The notes under the pieces were generated by a model. It saw nothing but the letters and a program-made list of their open reading frames with translations, did not search any database and had not been told where the DNA came from. This document shows, one piece after another, positions 17,594 to 27,075 of a stretch of 59,923 nucleotides of DNA. How positions within the stretch are numbered: position 1 is the first letter of the stretch; every line of letters starts with the position of its first letter. Position numbers and translations under genes: made by a program. The stretch is from Thiomicrospira sp. (GTDB lineage: Bacteria > Pseudomonadota > Gammaproteobacteria > Thiomicrospirales > Thiomicrospiraceae), in the NCBI RefSeq assembly GCF_014859555.1, contig NZ_JACUTY010000006.1, positions 1 through 59,923 of the forward strand. The letters run 5' to 3'.

Positions 17594-18673
17594 TCATTCT
17601 TGATTGTGTAATACCAAAACCCGATCAACCAAGGCTTGTGCCGCGCCTAGATTAGCATGTTGGCGGATTTTCTTTGAAGCTTCAACACCCACCTCATCTT
17701 GTAACCAATACTGAATTTGTTCAGCCAAAATGTCTGGGGTTAAATCCGTTTGCTGAATCACTTGGCCGACCTGTAAGTTTTGCATTACCTGTGCGTTCGC
17801 GGTTTGATGATCGTCCACCGCATACGGAAAAGGCACCAAGATAGCCGGACGCGCACTCGCCATTAATTCAGCAATCGTTAAAGCGCCCGACCGTGCCACC
17901 ACCAAACGGGCTTCACGATAAGCCAACGCCATATCTTCAATAAAGGCTTCAACTTGCGCTTCAACCCCAACTTGCTGATACGCTTGGCGGGTTGATTCGA
18001 CACTATTTTTGCCGGTTTGGTGAAGCACAACCGGCCTTTGCATTTCAGGCATTAAGGCTAAGGCGGCCGGTAAAGCTTGGTTTAAAGCTTGCGCGCCACG
18101 ACTGCCGCCAATCACGAGTATTTTAGCTGGCTGGTGTGGTTCGATTTCTGCAACCGCTTCAATACTTGCTCGCACTGGGTTACCAATCACCTCCAACTTA
18201 TTGGAGGACAAGTTTTGAGGTTCGAATCCGCAAAACATTCGCTTTGCAAACGGCAACAAAAGTTTATTGGTTAACCCGGCTACGGCATTTTGTTCGTGTA
18301 AATACAGATCAATACCCAATGAACGCGCGGCTAGGCCACCTGGACCACAAACAAAACCGCCCATGCCAATCACCAGGCCTGGTGATTGCTGTTTAAGTAT
18401 TCGGCGTGCTTGCATAAAGGCGCGCCAAACATTGATTGGCGCCATTAACCAGCCTTTTAGGCCGTTACCACGTAATCCCTTAATACTAATCGCCGAAAAA
18501 GGCAGGCCAGCTTGTGCAACCCAGTTAGCTTCTAGGCCACCTTGCGTACCTAGCCAGTGCGTCGTGATGCCCTTTTGAGCAAACGCCTCGGCCAAAGCTA
18601 TCCCCGGAAACACATGCCCACCGGTACCACCCGCCATAATCACAATATTTTTTAACGGATCAGTCTGAGGCAT
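17594..18673 (-). CDS. murG: UDP-GlcNAc:lipid I N-acetylglucosaminyltransferase MurG
   Basis: MurG adds GlcNAc to lipid I to make lipid II on the inner face of the cytoplasmic membrane. The N-terminal GGTGGHVFPG motif, the HEQNAVAGLTNK segment and the C-terminal donor site (RSGALTIAELMASARPAILVPFPYAVDDHQ) identify it; 359 residues is normal. It overlaps the end of ftsW by 14 bases and is the last dcw gene here: a convergent tRNA follows instead of murC. A full palindrome (18372-18383) lies within and encodes PGLV. Confidence 0.97.
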   Translation of the reverse strand: MPQTDPLKNIVIMAGGTGGHVFPGIALAEAFAQKGITTHWLGTQGGLEANWVAQAGLPFSAISIKGLRGNGLKGWLMAPINVWRAFMQARRILKQQSPGLVIGMGGFVCGPGGLAARSLGIDLYLHEQNAVAGLTNKLLLPFAKRMFCGFEPQNLSSNKLEVIGNPVRASIEAVAEIEPHQPAKILVIGGSRGAQALNQALPAALALMPEMQRPVVLHQTGKNSVESTRQAYQQVGVEAQVEAFIEDMALAYREARLVVARSGALTIAELMASARPAILVPFPYAVDDHQTANAQVMQNLQVGQVIQQTDLTPDILAEQIQYWLQDEVGVEASKKIRQHANLGAAQALVDRVLVLHNQE

Positions 18674-19817
18674 GTTTGACTCCTAAACGTTCAGATTTTC
18701 GTTGTTCATAATCGACTCGAAATACTAAAGCCATCGCCACACACAGCATCATAATACTGCTGCCACCATAACTCATAAATGGCAAGGTCAAGCCTTTGGT
18801 CGGTAATAGGCCTAAATTCACGCCTAAATTAATCATCACCTGAAATGCAATCCAGGTGGCCACGCCATAAACTAACAGGGCTGAAAATTGCTGGTCAGGC
18901 AACCAAGCACGCTGGGCTACTTGGAACATGCGATAGACAAAAAAACCATATAACAATAGCAATCCAATCACCCCGATAAAGCCAAATTCTTCTGCAAAAA
19001 TTGAGAATAAAAAGTCGGTATGTGCATCCGGTAAATAAAGTAGTTTTTGCACACTCGCCCCCAGCCCAGAACCGAACCAACCACCCGAACCGGAGGCAAT
19101 CAAAGCTTGTGTTAACTGATAACCTGCGCCAAAAGGGTCCTGCCAAGGATCTAAAAAACTCACCACCCTCGCCATTCGATAGGGTGAATAAAACACCAGT
19201 AAACTCAGCAGCACTACAACAGGCATAATAGTTAACACAAAGTAACGCCAAGGCGCGCCCGAAATTAATAACATCGCAGTTACGACCGCCGCGATCAGTA
19301 ATGTGGAACCATAGTCAGGCTGAAATAATAATAAAAGCGCCATTAAACCAAACGGCAAGGACAGGCGCATAATGACGTTAAAGTCTTCTTTCACCGCGCT
19401 TAAATGGCGCTGAAGATAGCCCGCCACAAACACAATTGCGGCCAACTTAACAAATTCGGCCGGCTGAAAGTTCATTACCACTAAGGGCAGCCAGCGCTTT
19501 GAACCGCCGATTTCACGACCAAAAATCAGTACCAATACCAGCAACAACAAACCAAATAAAAACAGTTTACCTCGGTGGGTATGCCAAAACTGGATAGGTA
19601 CATTAAACACCATTAACGCGGCTACTAAGCCGATGCCTAATGCAATGGATTGGCGAATAAAATAATGGGTAGCTAGATCAAATCGTTGCTCACTAATGGC
19701 TAATGAACTTGACAAAACCATGGTCAGACCTAAAAAAACCAACAATAACAGCGAACCCAACAACCAATAATCTACCGGCCATTGATCTTGTTTGAAAGAC
19801 GCGAGCCAAGCCTTCAT
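18660..19817 (-). CDS. ftsW: cell division SEDS glycosyltransferase FtsW
   Basis: This 385-residue polytopic membrane protein of the SEDS family polymerises septal glycan with FtsI. Family marks are GGSKRWLP, FNFQPAEF-like (here MNFQPAEFVKL), FQPDYGSTLL and the C-terminal LPTKGLTLPFMSYGGSS. About ten hydrophobic helices are visible. The start overlaps the murD stop (ATGA type, 4 bases) and the end overlaps murG, so it is tightly embedded in the dcw operon. Confidence 0.96.
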   Translation of the reverse strand: MKAWLASFKQDQWPVDYWLLGSLLLLVFLGLTMVLSSSLAISEQRFDLATHYFIRQSIALGIGLVAALMVFNVPIQFWHTHRGKLFLFGLLLLVLVLIFGREIGGSKRWLPLVVMNFQPAEFVKLAAIVFVAGYLQRHLSAVKEDFNVIMRLSLPFGLMALLLLFQPDYGSTLLIAAVVTAMLLISGAPWRYFVLTIMPVVVLLSLLVFYSPYRMARVVSFLDPWQDPFGAGYQLTQALIASGSGGWFGSGLGASVQKLLYLPDAHTDFLFSIFAEEFGFIGVIGLLLLYGFFVYRMFQVAQRAWLPDQQFSALLVYGVATWIAFQVMINLGVNLGLLPTKGLTLPFMSYGGSSIMMLCVAMALVFRVDYEQRKSERLGVKHASD

Positions 19818-21151
19818 AATCCCAAGGCCTTGTTAACCTCTAAGGCAAATTGTTCACCTCGATCTTGATAGTTTTTGAACTGATCAAAACTGGCGCAAGC
19901 CGGTGATAACAATACGATATCACCCGGCAAAGCCAGTTTTTGCGCTTGGCTGACTGCTTGCTGTAGGTTTTCGACTTGATAACAATCCGTGCTATCGGCT
20001 AGGGTTTGATGCATAATTTGCGCATCTCGGCCAAACAAAACTAATGCGCGTGCGTAAGCTTTTAAAGCCGGTTTTAAAGCCGAAAAATCAGCACCTTTGC
20101 CCACCCCTCCTGCCAACAAAATAATACGGCCATTCGGCAAAACTTGCTGCCCCAGACTTTGCAAGGCACTCAAGCTAGCACCCACATTGGTGCCTTTTGA
20201 ATCATCAAACCACTGAATATGTGCGTGTTCGACCACTAATTGTGTGCGGTGCGCCAGTCCTTTAAAATCCGCCAACACTTGCTTAAACACATCAATTGGA
20301 ACCGCAAAAGGTTCACACAAAGCCATCGCAGCTAAAGCATTTAATTGATGATGAGGGGCATTCAAAGCGATCTGATCCAGGGCTAACCAGGCCTGCTCAC
20401 CTCGGCCTAACCAGGCCTGGTGGTTATGTTCTAACACACCATATTCGTTATCAGTCTGCGGTTTTTCTAGCCCAAAATAGACTTTATTAAGTTGTTTTGT
20501 CAGCCACAATTTCGACTCATAGCCTTTCGGAACCACCGCCAACTCGGTGTCTGAATACACATTGGTTTTGGCTTGAATATAATCATCCAGCCCAACATAT
20601 CGATCCATATGGTCTTCGCTAATGTTCAAAACCGTTGAGGCGGCGCTATGCAATGAATAGGTGGTTTCCAATTGAAAACTCGATAACTCCAATACATACA
20701 CATCACATTCACAGTCATCCAACAACACATCCAGCGCCGGACGCCCAATATTGCCGCCTACGCCTACCAAGTAACCAGCCGCAGTTAAAAATTGGCCCAC
20801 CAAGGTGGTAACAGTACTTTTGCCATTTGAACCGGTAATTGCTATTACTGGCTGACTTACCGCGCGCGCAAACAATTCAATATCGCCGACCACTTCAACG
20901 CCACGTTCTTGTAAGGCCAGCACCCAAGCTTCGCGTCGACAAATACCCGGGCTTAACACCACACGTGTGATCCATTTATGCCAGGCTTTGGGTAAATCAC
21001 CTGCCGCAAATAATACCTTCGGGTAGGCTTCTTGCAGTTGGCTAAAATCAAAATCAGGCCGCGTATCAAACGCTAACATCTGCTCACCCGATGCCTCTAA
21101 ATAGCGCATTACAGATTGTCCTGTTTGTCCTAGCCCAGCTACTAAATTCAC
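19814..21151 (-). CDS. murD: UDP-MurNAc-L-Ala:D-Glu ligase MurD
   Basis: This cytosolic ligase adds D-glutamate to UDP-MurNAc-L-Ala. The N-terminal UDP-binding segment (GLGQTGQSV) is followed by the ATP site ITGSNGKSTVTTLVGQ, the LELSSFQLE segment and the C-terminal WFDDSKGTNVGAS; 445 residues is normal. It is spaced five bases from mraY. It contains both a full palindrome (20410-20421) and a one-arm copy (20387-20396) 23 bases apart, each encoding QAWL, so the local protein sequence repeats the same tetrapeptide. Confidence 0.97.
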   Translation of the reverse strand: MNLVAGLGQTGQSVMRYLEASGEQMLAFDTRPDFDFSQLQEAYPKVLFAAGDLPKAWHKWITRVVLSPGICRREAWVLALQERGVEVVGDIELFARAVSQPVIAITGSNGKSTVTTLVGQFLTAAGYLVGVGGNIGRPALDVLLDDCECDVYVLELSSFQLETTYSLHSAASTVLNISEDHMDRYVGLDDYIQAKTNVYSDTELAVVPKGYESKLWLTKQLNKVYFGLEKPQTDNEYGVLEHNHQAWLGRGEQAWLALDQIALNAPHHQLNALAAMALCEPFAVPIDVFKQVLADFKGLAHRTQLVVEHAHIQWFDDSKGTNVGASLSALQSLGQQVLPNGRIILLAGGVGKGADFSALKPALKAYARALVLFGRDAQIMHQTLADSTDCYQVENLQQAVSQAQKLALPGDIVLLSPACASFDQFKNYQDRGEQFALEVNKALGL

Positions 21152-21156
21152 GTTTA

Positions 21157-22239
21157 TTACCTAAGTTTTAAACTGGCTAACCCAATTAAGACCAGTACGA
21201 TGGTGATAATCCAGAAACGCACAATAATCTGCGATTCCGGCCAATTTTTTTGTTCAAAATGATGATGTAGCGGCGCCATCAGGAATACCCGTTTGCCACG
21301 CATTTTGTAAGACCCAACTTGTAATATAACCGACAGGGTTTCGATCACAAAAATACCGCCCATAATAAACAAGACTATTTCTTGTCGAACCGCGATCGCG
21401 GTGGCGCCGAGTGCAGCGCCAATGGCTAAGGAACCGACATCTCCCATAAACACTTGCGCTGGATGTGCGTTAAACCATAAAAAGCCTAAACCTGCGCCCA
21501 CTAAGGCTGCCATTAAAATCGTCAACTCTCCCACGCCCGGAATGTACGGAATGTCGAGATAATTCGCAAACACGACGTGACCTGACAAGTACGCAAACAC
21601 CGCCAAAGCGGCCGCGACCATCACAGTCGGCATAATCGCCAAACCATCTAAGCCATCGGTTAGGTTGACCGCATTCGAGCTGCCCACTATGACTAAATAA
21701 CCCAACACGATGACCCAGGCACCCAAATAAATATAAGTATCTTTCATATAAGGGATTAACAGTTGGGTTTCAGCTGGTACGCTAGCTATCGCGTAAAAAC
21801 TGTATGCCGCAGCTAACCCTATAATGCTTTGCCAGAAAAACTTGGTGCGCGAACGCATACCATTTGGGTCGCGATACACAACTTTTTTATAATCATCAAT
21901 AAACCCAATTACACCAAAACTCAACATGGTTAAAGTGACAATTAGTAGATATTGGTTGGTTAGATCGCCCCATAACACAATCGCTAACCCCACCGAAAAC
22001 AAAATCAGCGTGCCACCCATTGTGGGTGTACCGGCTTTAATTAAATGGGTTTGCGGGCCATCTTCACGAATACTTTGCCCCACTTTTAAACGGGTTAACC
22101 AACGGATCATCGACGGGCCGATTAAAAACGAAATCACGAGGGCGGTGAGAACACTCATAATGGCTCGAACCGTGATGTAACTAAACACGGCCAACCCAGT
22201 ATAATACTGGCTAAGATATTGACTAAGATAGACGAGCAT
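21157..22239 (-). CDS. mraY: phospho-MurNAc-pentapeptide transferase MraY
   Basis: MraY makes lipid I from UDP-MurNAc-pentapeptide and undecaprenyl phosphate in the inner membrane. The 360-residue, ten-helix protein has [11 protein letters not shown], the FIDDYKKV catalytic aspartates, [10 protein letters not shown] and the late APLHHHFE motif, all family signatures. Its first codons overlap the end of murF by 17 bases. The carrier lipid it uses is supplied in part by UppP, also in this window (48510-49319). Confidence 0.97.
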   Translation of the reverse strand: MLVYLSQYLSQYYTGLAVFSYITVRAIMSVLTALVISFLIGPSMIRWLTRLKVGQSIREDGPQTHLIKAGTPTMGGTLILFSVGLAIVLWGDLTNQYLLIVTLTMLSFGVIGFIDDYKKVVYRDPNGMRSRTKFFWQSIIGLAAAYSFYAIASVPAETQLLIPYMKDTYIYLGAWVIVLGYLVIVGSSNAVNLTDGLDGLAIMPTVMVAAALAVFAYLSGHVVFANYLDIPYIPGVGELTILMAALVGAGLGFLWFNAHPAQVFMGDVGSLAIGAALGATAIAVRQEIVLFIMGGIFVIETLSVILQVGSYKMRGKRVFLMAPLHHHFEQKNWPESQIIVRFWIITIVLVLIGLASLKLR

Positions 22240-23638
22240 ATTGATTCCTCTCTAAAATGGCTTCGACCACACGCTCCATTTGCGCGCTACGTGACCCTTT
22301 AATTAAAATATCTATTGGCTGATGAGTATTAATCAATTGTTGTACTTGATCAGTCATTTCAGCATGTGACAAAGGTTGCGACGGACTCGCGTTAAATGCG
22401 GTTAAGGTCGCCTGCGTCGCCTCACCAAAACCAAATACATAATCCACACCTTGTTGGCGTGCATAATCCCCAACTTGAATATGTGCGTCTTGCGAACCTG
22501 AACCCAGCTCGGCCATCGCACCCAAACACAATACGGTTTTACCCGGCAAAGCCGCCAATGTATCAATCGCGGCTTTAACCGAACTCGGATTGGCATTGTA
22601 GCTGTCATCAATCAACAAACCTTGAGCAGATTGATAGGTTTGCAACCGCCCCGCCACACCCTGAAAACTTTCTAAACCTGGCTGTATTTGCGGCCAACTT
22701 AAGCCAATCGCTAAACAAACCGCACAAGCGGCCGCGGCGTTCATTGCATTATGCAACCCCATGATTGGCATGTTCACTGAATGTACTTGGTTTTTAATCA
22801 CCAGCTCAAACTCGATCCCTTTTGGGTTAGATTGTCCGTTCTTTATGCGGATATCCGCTTGCTCAGCACGCCCAAAGGTCATGATTTTTTTGCCGGCTAA
22901 TTGATTACGCCATTGTTCAAAGCCAGGCGAATCGGTGTTAATCACCCCCACACCTTGGTCACTTAATCCGTTAAAAATTTCACCCTTGGTATCAATCACG
23001 CCCTGCAAACTGCCAAAACCTTCGAGATGTGCTTCGGCGGCTAACGTAATCAACGCCACATCCGGCTGGGCTATACGGGTTAAATAATCAATTTCGCCAA
23101 TATGGTTTGCGCCCATTTCTATCACCGCATAACGATGCTGTGCGCTAATTTGTAATAAGGTTCTAGGCACGCCAAAATCATTATTTAAATTGCCTGGTGT
23201 CGCCCAAGTTGGTGCTTGTGTTTGCAAAATATGCGCCAATAATGTTTTAACCGTGGTTTTGCCGTTACTTCCAGTTACCGCAATCAAGCGGTTTAAATGT
23301 TGGCTTTGACGATGACCATTCGCCATCAGACCTAACGCAATGCGTGTATCGTCTACCAATAAGCTAGGCACGGCGTAATCGCCGGGTTCAGACACTAATA
23401 AAACCACCGCGCCCTGCTTAATCGCTTGATCGATAAACGCATGGCCATCAAAACGTTCGCCTTTAATTGCAATATAGCAATCACCAGGCCTGGTGCTTCT
23501 AGAATCAGTCGATACACCCATACAAACACGTTGATTAGCATCGCCTGTTGCATCAATTAACTTAGCCTGCGTCCACTCGGCTAATCTGGCTAACGACCAG
23601 GCCTGGTGGTTTGGGTTTTCGGTTATGATGGATGCCAT
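22223..23638 (-). CDS. murF: UDP-MurNAc-tripeptide:D-Ala-D-Ala ligase MurF
   Basis: MurF adds D-Ala-D-Ala to complete the cytoplasmic peptidoglycan precursor. The ATP site is [18 protein letters not shown]; the family [13 protein letters not shown] and [11 protein letters not shown] segments follow. At 471 residues it is slightly longer than E. coli MurF but within range. It overlaps murE by 16 bases and mraY by 17. Two full palindromes lie 113 bases apart in the 5' part: 23596-23607 encodes QAW near the N terminus, and 23483-23494 encodes TRPG. Two different frames are therefore used within one gene. Confidence 0.97.
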   Translation of the reverse strand: MASIITENPNHQAWSLARLAEWTQAKLIDATGDANQRVCMGVSTDSRSTRPGDCYIAIKGERFDGHAFIDQAIKQGAVVLLVSEPGDYAVPSLLVDDTRIALGLMANGHRQSQHLNRLIAVTGSNGKTTVKTLLAHILQTQAPTWATPGNLNNDFGVPRTLLQISAQHRYAVIEMGANHIGEIDYLTRIAQPDVALITLAAEAHLEGFGSLQGVIDTKGEIFNGLSDQGVGVINTDSPGFEQWRNQLAGKKIMTFGRAEQADIRIKNGQSNPKGIEFELVIKNQVHSVNMPIMGLHNAMNAAAACAVCLAIGLSWPQIQPGLESFQGVAGRLQTYQSAQGLLIDDSYNANPSSVKAAIDTLAALPGKTVLCLGAMAELGSGSQDAHIQVGDYARQQGVDYVFGFGEATQATLTAFNASPSQPLSHAEMTDQVQQLINTHQPIDILIKGSRSAQMERVVEAILERNQYARLS

Positions 23639-25068
23639 TGTTCGATTACCTTTTGATCACTAAACGGGTGTTTCACCCCATTAATTTCCTGTGTTTGCTC
23701 ATGGCCTTTGCCGGCGACTAAAATCAAATCACCTGCTTGTGATTGGCTTAACGCCCATTCAATCGCCGCTTGCCTGGATTCAATTTGAATCGCTGGTTGG
23801 CTTAAGCCTTGTTGAATATCACGCAAAATGTTTTGCGGGTTTTCAGTACGTGGGTTATCACTCGTTAATATAAGCTGATCTGCGAGACGTTCAGCGACTT
23901 CGCCCATTAATGGACGTTTACCTTTATCACGATCGCCACCACAGCCAAATACAACCCATAATTGACCTTTATTTAGGTGAGCTCGAATCCCTAGCAAAAC
24001 CTGCTCCAACGCATCCGGTGTATGGGCATAATCAACTAATACAGTGATGGCTTTAGCCGGCACAGTTACCGGCTGCATTCTACCTGTAACCGGTTTCAAG
24101 CTGGTCAAACTTGTCAGAATATTTTTTAATTCAAACTCTAGCGCAACTAAACAGCTGAGTGCGCATAATAGATTTTCGGCATTAAAAGCCCCCATTAAAC
24201 CAGTTTGACAAACGTAAGTTTGATTTTGATAAACCAAACGGCCTTGTAAACCTTGCGGGCTAAGCTCAAGTGACTCGCAAACTAAATTCGCCGCTGGGTT
24301 TTTTAAGCTGTAACCAAAACTATGGGGTTCATCCACTAAACTTCGGCCAATCGAATCATCTAAATTCAACACGCGTTTTTGCGCGACATAATCTCGAAAC
24401 AAGCGTTTTTTGGTATTTTGATAATCCGCCACATCTAGGTGAAAATCCAGGTGATCCCGCGTTACTTGGGTTAAGGCAACACAGGCAAATTCAACCCCCG
24501 TTATGCGTCCCAACGCCAAACCGTGCGAGGAAACTTCCATCACCGCATAATCCAGCCCGTCGGTCACAAACTTTGCAAGCCAACCTTGCACCACTAAAAT
24601 ATCCGGCGTGGTATTGGCGGTTTCGCTTAACTGACCAAACTCGCCGTTACCAAGTGTGCCAATTAAACCGACACGTTTTGCCTGACTATCCAGTAGCTGC
24701 GCGATATAGTGTGTAGTTGAAGTTTTGCCATTTGTGCCCGTCACGCCAATCACTTTAATATGACGACTGGGGAAATCATAAAACCAATTCGCTAGCTCCG
24801 CCAATCGATTGGCTAGATTGGTTATTAACAGCACGGGCAAATCACAGTCTGCAATCTCGCGATCACTTAACACGCAAGTTGCGCCTTGAGCTTTGGCTTG
24901 CGTCCAATAATCTGCACCATGTTTTTGGCTACCGGCTAAAGCCACAAAACCCCAGCCTTTTTGTAATAAATGCGTGTGGTTCGATAAACCTTGCAATGCT
25001 ACGTCCACCACCAGGCCTGGTGGTAATGCCTGATCAAAAAACTGACCAATCTGAGCCATGGTTTTCAT
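23623..25068 (-). CDS. murE: UDP-MurNAc-tripeptide synthetase MurE
   Basis: MurE adds the third stem-peptide residue. The ATP site GVTGTNGKTSTTHYIAQ and the DNPRTENP motif (residues near 405) are present; DNPR with this context is typical of enzymes that add meso-diaminopimelate. The 481-residue length is normal. Its ATG directly abuts the ftsI stop codon. A full palindrome (25010-25021) encodes PGLV at residues 17-20, in a variable N-terminal loop. Confidence 0.97.
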   Translation of the reverse strand: MKTMAQIGQFFDQALPPGLVVDVALQGLSNHTHLLQKGWGFVALAGSQKHGADYWTQAKAQGATCVLSDREIADCDLPVLLITNLANRLAELANWFYDFPSRHIKVIGVTGTNGKTSTTHYIAQLLDSQAKRVGLIGTLGNGEFGQLSETANTTPDILVVQGWLAKFVTDGLDYAVMEVSSHGLALGRITGVEFACVALTQVTRDHLDFHLDVADYQNTKKRLFRDYVAQKRVLNLDDSIGRSLVDEPHSFGYSLKNPAANLVCESLELSPQGLQGRLVYQNQTYVCQTGLMGAFNAENLLCALSCLVALEFELKNILTSLTSLKPVTGRMQPVTVPAKAITVLVDYAHTPDALEQVLLGIRAHLNKGQLWVVFGCGGDRDKGKRPLMGEVAERLADQLILTSDNPRTENPQNILRDIQQGLSQPAIQIESRQAAIEWALSQSQAGDLILVAGKGHEQTQEINGVKHPFSDQKVIEQWHPS

Positions 25069-26727
25069 CTACAAAGCTCCATCCGGATCGACATTTCGTA
25101 ATCGTAACGCATGGCGCATCACCTCTTGAAATATCGGTGCAGCCACACTGCCACCGCCATAAATCCCCCGACTGGGTTTATCCACAATCACCGCCATAAT
25201 CATATCCGGTCTCGAGGCGGGCACCATCCCAACAAACATGGCGGCATACTCATTTTGTTGATACTGACCTGCCTTAGTTTTATGTACGGTGCCAGTTTTT
25301 CCCGCCACGCGGTAGCCTTCAATCCGTGCTTCAGTGCCAGTGCCGCCGCGGTGAGTGACACTTTCCAGCATCGCCAATACTTGTTTGGCGGCTTGCGGAC
25401 TCACGACTTGTTTTGACTCCGGCACTTGATCAATTTTCAATAAAGACAAAGGTAACAGGCGCCCTTCGTTAGCAAATACGGTGTAGGCGTGCGCTAACTG
25501 CATTAAGTTAATATTAAAACCATAACCAAACGAACTCGACACCTGATCAACCAGCATCCATTCGGTGTGATGACGTAAATAACCCATCGACTCGCCGGGT
25601 AAAAACAAGCCTAAATCCTGCGCGAAGCCTAACTGTCGAAACAGTTCCCACTGTTGTTCAGGTTTTAAACGACGGGCAACATTGGCAATGCCCACATTGC
25701 TCGACTTCTGAATCACCTCACCCGCCGTCAAATGTCCGTAATTAACCGCATCACTAATCATATGGCCTTGCACATTAATATAACCCGGCGACGTATTAAT
25801 GCTTTCGTCTGATTTAATCAACTCATATTCCAAAGCCTTGGCCAATATAAACGGTTTAATGGTTGAACCCGGCTCTATTAATGTCGCAATTGCGCGATTA
25901 CGAATCGCTTCGCCTTTTATCTGCGCACGATTATTAGGGTTAAAACCCGGCTCGTTAACTAAGGCTAATACCTCGCCGGTTTTGGCATCCAAAATCACCA
26001 GCGAAGCGGAGTCGGCCTGATGTTTTACACGCGCTTCTTTTAAAGCACGCTGTGCGAAATATTGAAGATCCTTGTCAATACTCAATATCAAATCTTTGCC
26101 AGGCTCAGCGACCTGGATGTTTTTGACAAATTTGACAACTCGGCCTTCCAGGTCTTTAATAATTTGCTGTCGCCCAGCTTGGCCGCTTAGCCAACCATCA
26201 TAGATATATTCAATGCCATCTTGGCCTTTATCATCAATATCGGTATAACCCACCAAATGTGCGGTGGTATCTGCGCTGGGGTAATAACGTTTATATTCGG
26301 CTTTAGCATACACCCCAGGCAAACCCAAACTTTCAATTTGAGCGGCCGATTGGGGCAGGATAGATCGTTTAATAAACAAAAAACGCCGATTGGAATTTGA
26401 GTTAATACTTTGGAGCAAATCGGCTTCGGATTGCCCCAATTCACGAGCTAATTTTCGGATCGCTTCCGGGTACTGGCTAAAAATTTTTGGGTCAACCCAA
26501 ATCGAAGCCAGCGGGGTACTCAGCGCCAAAACCGAACCATGCCGATCTAAAATATGCCCACGCGGCGCAGGTACATCTAAGGCACGAACTTGTCGTTTAT
26601 TGCCTTCCGTTTCTAAAAAATCAGACCACACCACCTGCACATAAAAAGCACGGGCAGCCAAAATTACAAAACCAAGAATCAACAAACCAAATACGATCTG
26701 ATGCCTTTGTAATGGCCAGACCCACAT
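25069..26727 (-). CDS. ftsI: septal transpeptidase FtsI (PBP3)
   Basis: This class B penicillin-binding protein crosslinks septal peptidoglycan with FtsW. An N-terminal membrane anchor (about residues 10-33) is followed by the dimerisation/pedestal region and the transpeptidase domain. Active-site motifs are complete: STIK at 288-291 (catalytic Ser), SSN at 342-344 and KTG at 477-479. The start abuts the ftsL stop and the end abuts the murE start, as in the standard dcw order. The length of 552 residues is normal. Confidence 0.96.
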   Translation of the reverse strand: MWVWPLQRHQIVFGLLILGFVILAARAFYVQVVWSDFLETEGNKRQVRALDVPAPRGHILDRHGSVLALSTPLASIWVDPKIFSQYPEAIRKLARELGQSEADLLQSINSNSNRRFLFIKRSILPQSAAQIESLGLPGVYAKAEYKRYYPSADTTAHLVGYTDIDDKGQDGIEYIYDGWLSGQAGRQQIIKDLEGRVVKFVKNIQVAEPGKDLILSIDKDLQYFAQRALKEARVKHQADSASLVILDAKTGEVLALVNEPGFNPNNRAQIKGEAIRNRAIATLIEPGSTIKPFILAKALEYELIKSDESINTSPGYINVQGHMISDAVNYGHLTAGEVIQKSSNVGIANVARRLKPEQQWELFRQLGFAQDLGLFLPGESMGYLRHHTEWMLVDQVSSSFGYGFNINLMQLAHAYTVFANEGRLLPLSLLKIDQVPESKQVVSPQAAKQVLAMLESVTHRGGTGTEARIEGYRVAGKTGTVHKTKAGQYQQNEYAAMFVGMVPASRPDMIMAVIVDKPSRGIYGGGSVAAPIFQEVMRHALRLRNVDPDGAL

Positions 26728-27060
26728 TTAGTTTGCCTCCGATGGCGGCAACACAATGATTTGTTCAGGTTTACCCAAACTCATGCCCAATTTTTCTCTT
26801 GCATTGCGTTCAACGCGCGCCGATGACCCCAAATGATATTTTTCCAACGTCAAACGACCCCACTCTTCATCCAACGTCGCCTTGAGTTGCATCTGTTCAT
26901 AATAACGAGTTTCTAGGTGTCTAACTTCGTGTTGAACCAACACAATCAAAACCAAACTGACCGCTAAAAAACTCAATAATAGAAACGCAAAAAGCCCAAC
27001 CAAATTGGACTTAACAATTTGGAAGGGCTTGAAGGAACGAGGCATACTCAGCCGAACCAT
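26728..27060 (-). CDS. ftsL: cell division protein FtsL
   Basis: This is a small bitopic divisome protein of about 110 residues. A short cytoplasmic N terminus, one TM helix (around VGLFAFLLLSFLAVSLVLIV) and a periplasmic coiled coil (HEVRHLETRYYEQMQLKA onward) match FtsL, which links FtsB/FtsQ to FtsWI. The family diverges quickly, so the call leans on this architecture and on its place immediately before ftsI. The frame is open from a TTG at 27066, but the ATG at 27060 is the better start. Unusually, ftsZ rather than rsmH lies immediately upstream. Confidence 0.9.
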   Translation of the reverse strand: MVRLSMPRSFKPFQIVKSNLVGLFAFLLLSFLAVSLVLIVLVQHEVRHLETRYYEQMQLKATLDEEWGRLTLEKYHLGSSARVERNAREKLGMSLGKPEQIIVLPPSEAN

Positions 27061-27075
27061 GGCCAACGACCTAAA

